From the NCBI RefSeq assembly GCF_003432385.1, contig NZ_CP031841.1:1364001-1428000 (forward strand): DNA of 64,000 bases. Reading direction: 5' to 3'. The notes beneath the pieces are model-generated. The model saw nothing but the letters and a program-made list of their open reading frames with translations, did no database searches and was not told the origin of the DNA. The position numbers were made by a program, and so were the translations under genes. Numbering within the stretch: position 1 is the stretch's first letter; each line of letters begins with the position of its first letter. This stretch comes from Breoghania sp. L-A4. Lineage in GTDB: Bacteria; Pseudomonadota; Alphaproteobacteria; Rhizobiales; Stappiaceae. Below, piece after piece: positions 60,444 to 64,000 of this stretch.

Positions 60444-62668
60444 AGCTCCATCTCCCTCTTTTCCCGACACACGTCTTCCAGCAGCGGCCGCAGATGGGCG
60501 ATGACCGCGAGTTCGTCCTCATCCTCAAGAATGGGCTCGTCGTAGATCTCGAAGCCCCATTCGTTGATCGTCTCGATGGCGCCGTCCGGTAGAACCCGCA
60601 ACTGCTTTGCGCGGAACTCGAATGCCGACCGATCCACACGTTCCTCGTTGAGCAGAAACAGCAACAGATTGCCGTGTTCGCTGTCGAGGCCGTTGAAGGG
60701 GGACGGGCCGACATTCGCGCGTGAGCGGGACCGCGCGGCCGGGCGGTCGTCTTCGACGAAGATATTGGCCAGTAGGCTGGATACGGCGCTGGTCTCGGAC
60801 ACGATGCGGGCGAGCCGTGCCCTGTCGATTTCCACCCCAGGCTTTTCGGCCGTTCGGGGCCGGGGAATGGTATGGCCGCGCTCGGATGTCTCAGGCAGGA
60901 CCGTCACAGGTTCATCCGCGGTGACGGTACCGCTGTGAAGGGCGCTGTAAAGCTCGTCCCGGGGAAGGCCGAGCGACTTCCATAGCTTTTCGATGAAGAC
61001 GACTTCCGAGCGCGAGACGTGGCCGTCGGCGAGGACGACGGCGACCGCCGCTTGTGCAACGCGATGCCGGTCCGCGTCGCTGAGGTTGCCGATTCCCTTC
61101 ATCAAGGCGCGGCTGTTGGCAGTCCCGGCCAGGAGTGCGCTAGCATAGGCGAGAAGGCGGACGCGCTCCATGGCGCCGAGGTCCGGAATTGCCCGGATTT
61201 CCTCCTGCAACGCCGCCACTTCACTGGCATCCACCGTTCCGTCCGCCAGGGCGGCAAGCGCGTTGATCTCCACCACGGTCCGCGCGGCCCGGAACGGGGC
61301 GCTCCCGCTGTCGACAGCTCCCGCACTGGACGCGCGGAAGAAGACGATTGTTCCATCAGCGGGTGGGGATATCGCGCCGTAGCGCCGGTCCGGCTCAAAG
61401 CCGATGTCCAGCCTGTCGAGTGCCGCGCCCAGCCTGTTCAGATGAGCGGCAGGCACTTTGCCTTCCGGTGGCGCGTCCAGCCCAATTGTCTCGCAGAGCC
61501 GGGCGAGCGCAAGCCTGCCGGTCTTGCGATATCCCAACTCATCCGTAAGTTTTCCGGCCAGAGCCTTGAGCGGATTGTGGTCCTCGGCCTTCAGCAAGGC
61601 GTTGGGAAGCAGGACCGCGGCTTCCGTCTCATATGCCGCGCCGGGGCGCTTGCCTATGAAGCGGCTGTAGCTCTCCAGTTCGCTCGTGCAGGTCTCGGCG
61701 ATTGCTTTGAGCCCTTTCAACGGCCCTGTCAGCGCCGCGATGTCGGGCAGCGCTTCGGCCCCGGTCAGATTTGCCGTAAATGTGCCGCTCGCGGCCCTGT
61801 AGCCGATATTCTTCAGAGTCCGCTTCGGTGTGCGGACCGCGAGCCCGTCAGGGTGGCGTTCGCGGAAGCGGATGCGCCACAAGGGGCGGAACAGATCGAA
61901 GCACCGTTTCGCGGGTGTCCGCAGACGTGTGTCGGGAGACGAGACGAGCCAGAGGAGACAATCGTCCGCGTCGAAAGTGTGGCCGTTGTCGAGGCGGGTG
62001 CCGAGATAGAGCCGTGCCGGCAAGGGGAATTCATAGCCGTAGCCGGAGCGAGGCCTGGCGTCGATGTCGGGCCTCGTATCGAGAGTGCCGGTGATCGAAT
62101 GCGCGAATTCGAGGAACTGCGTCGCATAGCGATTGAATGAATCGTTCTCGCCATAGATCAACAGGAGCCGACGAACCTCAGCGATGAGTAATGCGTTATC
62201 ACTGGGCGCGTCATCGAGGAAGAACCGGCGCTCGAGCCCATAAAAATAGAGGAAGACGTATCCGATGTAGGTCGCCGGATCGTCGCGATCGGAGGCGAGC
62301 CACGTGAGGTAACTGCGCCGAGCGTTTGGGTGGACCTCGCTGTAAGAGGGCCAATACGGCATGGTGTCGCCGCTGTGATCAGTGTCGTTGCCGACAGTCA
62401 AATGCGGGTTCACCAGCGCCTTGTCAGGCCCGGAATGGTCGGGCGCGCCGAGGAGCGAACCCAAATAGAAGTTGCCGTCTGTAATCCGAATTCCGGCGAT
62501 GACGACCAGTTGGCCCGGCACGATCCAGCGTGCAACTGCTCTTCCTGCCTCCTGGCGAGCCGACGTTGGCTCGCCTCGCCACCGCTCCTGCGGAACCGGA
62601 TGTTGATCCGGTTCCGTGGAGGAGGCTGTGTCTTCTGCTCGCTTGCGCCGTCCGAAAAAGTAAATCAT
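60440..62668 (-). CDS. sngA: Shango system TerB-domain protein (SngA-like)
   Basis: From ATG 62668 the 742-residue protein has TerB_N features (RWIVPGQLVVIAGIRITDGN, ARRSYLTWLASDRDDPATYI, VFLYFYGLERRFFLDD). A TerB-like helical domain with acidic metal-type motifs lies near residue 500 (AALADGTVDASEVAALQEEI, AVVLADGHVSRSEVVFIEKL). The TerB_C part follows (RLARIVSETSAVSSLLANIF). Upstream in frame there is a possible membrane segment (LGSSGLAFILIRFGIFG) reachable from a TTG near 62717, so the protein may be membrane-anchored. It is the first gene of the operon. Confidence 0.87.
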   Translation of the reverse strand: MIYFFGRRKRAEDTASSTEPDQHPVPQERWRGEPTSARQEAGRAVARWIVPGQLVVIAGIRITDGNFYLGSLLGAPDHSGPDKALVNPHLTVGNDTDHSGDTMPYWPSYSEVHPNARRSYLTWLASDRDDPATYIGYVFLYFYGLERRFFLDDAPSDNALLIAEVRRLLLIYGENDSFNRYATQFLEFAHSITGTLDTRPDIDARPRSGYGYEFPLPARLYLGTRLDNGHTFDADDCLLWLVSSPDTRLRTPAKRCFDLFRPLWRIRFRERHPDGLAVRTPKRTLKNIGYRAASGTFTANLTGAEALPDIAALTGPLKGLKAIAETCTSELESYSRFIGKRPGAAYETEAAVLLPNALLKAEDHNPLKALAGKLTDELGYRKTGRLALARLCETIGLDAPPEGKVPAAHLNRLGAALDRLDIGFEPDRRYGAISPPADGTIVFFRASSAGAVDSGSAPFRAARTVVEINALAALADGTVDASEVAALQEEIRAIPDLGAMERVRLLAYASALLAGTANSRALMKGIGNLSDADRHRVAQAAVAVVLADGHVSRSEVVFIEKLWKSLGLPRDELYSALHSGTVTADEPVTVLPETSERGHTIPRPRTAEKPGVEIDRARLARIVSETSAVSSLLANIFVEDDRPAARSRSRANVGPSPFNGLDSEHGNLLLFLLNEERVDRSAFEFRAKQLRVLPDGAIETINEWGFEIYDEPILEDEDELAVIAHLRPLLEDVCREKREMEL

Positions 62669-62749
62669 CCCGAAAATTCCGAAACGTATCAAAATAAACG
62701 CCAATCCACTGCTTCCAAGTTCATGAAAATGACGCAACGTACAATGGCA

Positions 62750-63165
62750 TGAAGCCGATCGGAATGGAAAGAGAGGTGAACTTCGGCTCCACCGGGCTGG
62801 CCGCACCGAAGGCCGTATCATCGAGCGGCTCCAGATATTCCCTGACCGCTCGCGGGGCAATAGAAGGATCAATCTTGTCAGGCGCCCACTCCAATTGCGG
62901 CGCGGAGTTCTGCCAGTTGGTGTCCGCCTGGATCAGACTCGTGTCGGCGGCAAGGCGCTGCCCGCTCACCAGCCCTTTCTCGATTCAACGCGCCACGACC
63001 GTTTTGAAGACGTGCTCCAGTAGGTCGCTGTTGTGGAACCGCCCATGCCTGTTTTTTGAAATGGTGGAGTGGTCCGGCGTCGGATTGTTCAGATCGAGAC
63101 GGTGGAACCAGCGGTTGCCCAGATTGAGATGAACCTCTTCGCATAGCCACTCAATTAAGGACCGT
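62750..63165 (-). mobile_element. Dead IS5/IS1182-type transposase remnant
   Basis: Read leftward one frame gives LCEEVHLNLGNRWFHRLDLN, PTPDHSTISKNRHGRFHNSD and LLEHVFKTVVAR, then an in-frame TGA at 62985-62987. It continues EKGLVSGQRLAADTSLIQAD and RAVREYLEPLDDTAFGAASP before homology ends near 62760. This is the middle of IS5-family transposases; the N-terminus and the DDE C-terminus are missing. The TGA probably replaced a TGC codon. No terminal repeats are visible. It lies between the Shango genes and the HipA gene. Confidence 0.8.
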
Positions 63166-63223
63166 TTCGCGCCGCCACATCGGCCGTTCGTCGGTGCTCG
63201 GTCCAATCTGCAATGCTGCCGTT

Positions 63224-63300
63224 CGTTGCGAACCGAACAAACGCCCACAAAGGGCGGAAATCGGTCGTTCGCTGCGGGCCGAACAAACGGCCGGATTGGG
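63224..63300. repeat. Interspersed element with CGTTCGCTGCGGGCCGAAC-type arms
   Basis: Two related units sit close together: CGTTCGTTGCGAACCGAACAA at about 63212 and CGTTCGCTGCGGGCCGAACAA at about 63266. They are separated by ACGCCCACAAAGGGCGGAAA, which is itself a short hairpin (CGCCC/GGGCG). The pattern is familiar from intergenic repeats in Rhodobacterales and relatives. Translation in one frame gives the recurrent spurious peptide TTDFRPLWAFVRFATNGSIA. Confidence 0.5.
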
Positions 63301-63411
63301 GCCGTGAGGGGAATGGCGGCTTCTGGAAAAAGAGGCAGGGAAGTGGACGTGCCGTATTTGCTTCGATCACCCACGTGAAGTTCGATTCACTCGGAAGGAT
63401 AAGGTCCAACA

Positions 63412-64000
63412 TCATTTGAATTCGCCGATGCGCTCACGACAGATTGCGAGCATCTGCTCGGCTTTGCCGGCAATGTCTTCGTCTATGCGGGCGACATCCG
63501 GAATGGTGACCGCGTCAACGCCCGCACGCAGTCCTGAAAGCAATTCTTCGATCGCCTGGTTCGCTACCGTGGCAGTCAGGCCGGCCGTCGCTGCCATCTT
63601 AAGGAAGTCAGCGCGGCGCAGGCGATTATCCTTGCCGTTTATCTTCAGGGCCATGCGGTCATGCTCAAGGCCGGGAAAGACGACCGTGGTGACGGCATCA
63701 TACAGCGGCGCGAGCCCCACGGTCTCAAAGCTGCGTGCGTCCGGCTGCGCGATCTTGAGCAGCGCGAGATTTTTGAGGTGCATGTCTCCGTCCGCAATGA
63801 GCCAGGCGAATAATGCGCGTTTAAGCACCAGCAGCAGATCGGCTTCGGGATTGGTCGAGAGCGGTCTGACGGCGCGGGCGATACGCTCTACCGTGCCGTC
63901 ATATTTGGCGTCGGGGGGAAGATCGAGGACCGAGCACAAATCTTCGAGCACGAGACGCCGCGTGTCATCCGTCGAAGTGCGAATATCGAAGCGCTCGACG
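63412..64000 (-). CDS. HipA-like serine/threonine kinase, C-terminal part (runs off right edge)
   Basis: The frame is open to the window edge: VERFDIRTSTDDTRRLVLED, then the HipA_C kinase core ALFAWLIADGDMHLKNLALL (the HipA GDxHxKN catalytic loop, here with Asp-Gly-Asp-Met-His-Leu-Lys-Asn), LAPLYDAVTTVVFPG (metal-binding Asp) and LKINGKDNRLRRADFLKMA. In HipBA modules the kinase phosphorylates glutamyl-tRNA synthetase, causing dormancy. The partner HipB would lie outside the window. The C-terminal end at 63412 is complete. Confidence 0.85.
   Translation of the reverse strand, partial: VERFDIRTSTDDTRRLVLEDLCSVLDLPPDAKYDGTVERIARAVRPLSTNPEADLLLVLKRALFAWLIADGDMHLKNLALLKIAQPDARSFETVGLAPLYDAVTTVVFPGLEHDRMALKINGKDNRLRRADFLKMAATAGLTATVANQAIEELLSGLRAGVDAVTIPDVARIDEDIAGKAEQMLAICRERIGEFK

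Overview
The window looks like a chromosomal segment of a high-GC alphaproteobacterium, probably of the Hyphomicrobiales. The evidence is a lanthanide-type (XoxF) methanol oxidation locus with the PQQ-linked accessory genes typical of that group, glutathione-linked formaldehyde oxidation, TRAP transporters and two families of interspersed palindromic repeats common in those genomes. No rRNA or species marker is present, so no closer assignment is made.

Layout. 1-4.1 kb holds ordinary genes (a transglutaminase-like fragment, an ICMT-type methyltransferase, an amidohydrolase) separated by repeat-rich gaps. 4.3-9.8 kb is an accessory stretch. It starts with a decayed fragment of a small secreted-protein gene and a frameshifted HWE histidine kinase. 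Then comes a visibly AT-rich ~4 kb unit (a SLATT-like two-helix membrane protein facing a HIT / APH-fold kinase / ThiL-like kinase operon), bounded by a 52-bp near-perfect direct repeat made of the 3' end of the gene at 9770-10120. 9.8-30 kb is the methanol/formaldehyde locus: xoxF, xoxG, a xoxJ-CXXCW fusion, zinc hydrolase, SoxYZ-like protein, PQQ-linked ABC transporter, beta-propeller, cupredoxin-like and small exported proteins, with the adhI-GNAT-fghA formaldehyde operon in its middle. 30.6-41.2 kb holds two TRAP transporter operons, a LysR regulator and GST, CMD, amidohydrolase and SDR genes, which reads as an uptake-and-degradation module for an unidentified organic (possibly aromatic) acid. 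41.2-44.2 kb is core-like (5-formyltetrahydrofolate cyclo-ligase, a lipoprotein, a ClpP-like periplasmic protein, tRNA-Gln).

From tRNA-Pro (44583-44659) to the right edge runs an integrated element. Its leftward operon contains integrase, an overlapping excisionase-like gene, an AAA ATPase and a GapR-like protein. A frameshifted S24 repressor follows, then a tightly overlapping rightward operon ending in a CHC2 primase-like protein and a P4/D5-type primase-helicase, and a candidate origin. No capsid, terminase or tail genes are visible, so it resembles a satellite or integrative element more than a full prophage. Downstream is cargo: a three-gene Shango-type anti-phage system (helicase, P-loop ATPase, TerB protein), a dead IS5-family transposase and a HipA-type kinase that runs off the edge.

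Four otherwise intact genes (HWE kinase, ThiL-like, cyclo-ligase N-terminus, S24 repressor) are each broken by exactly one missing base, mostly in short homopolymers. This looks more like sequencing error than real decay and should be checked before any of them is called a pseudogene.
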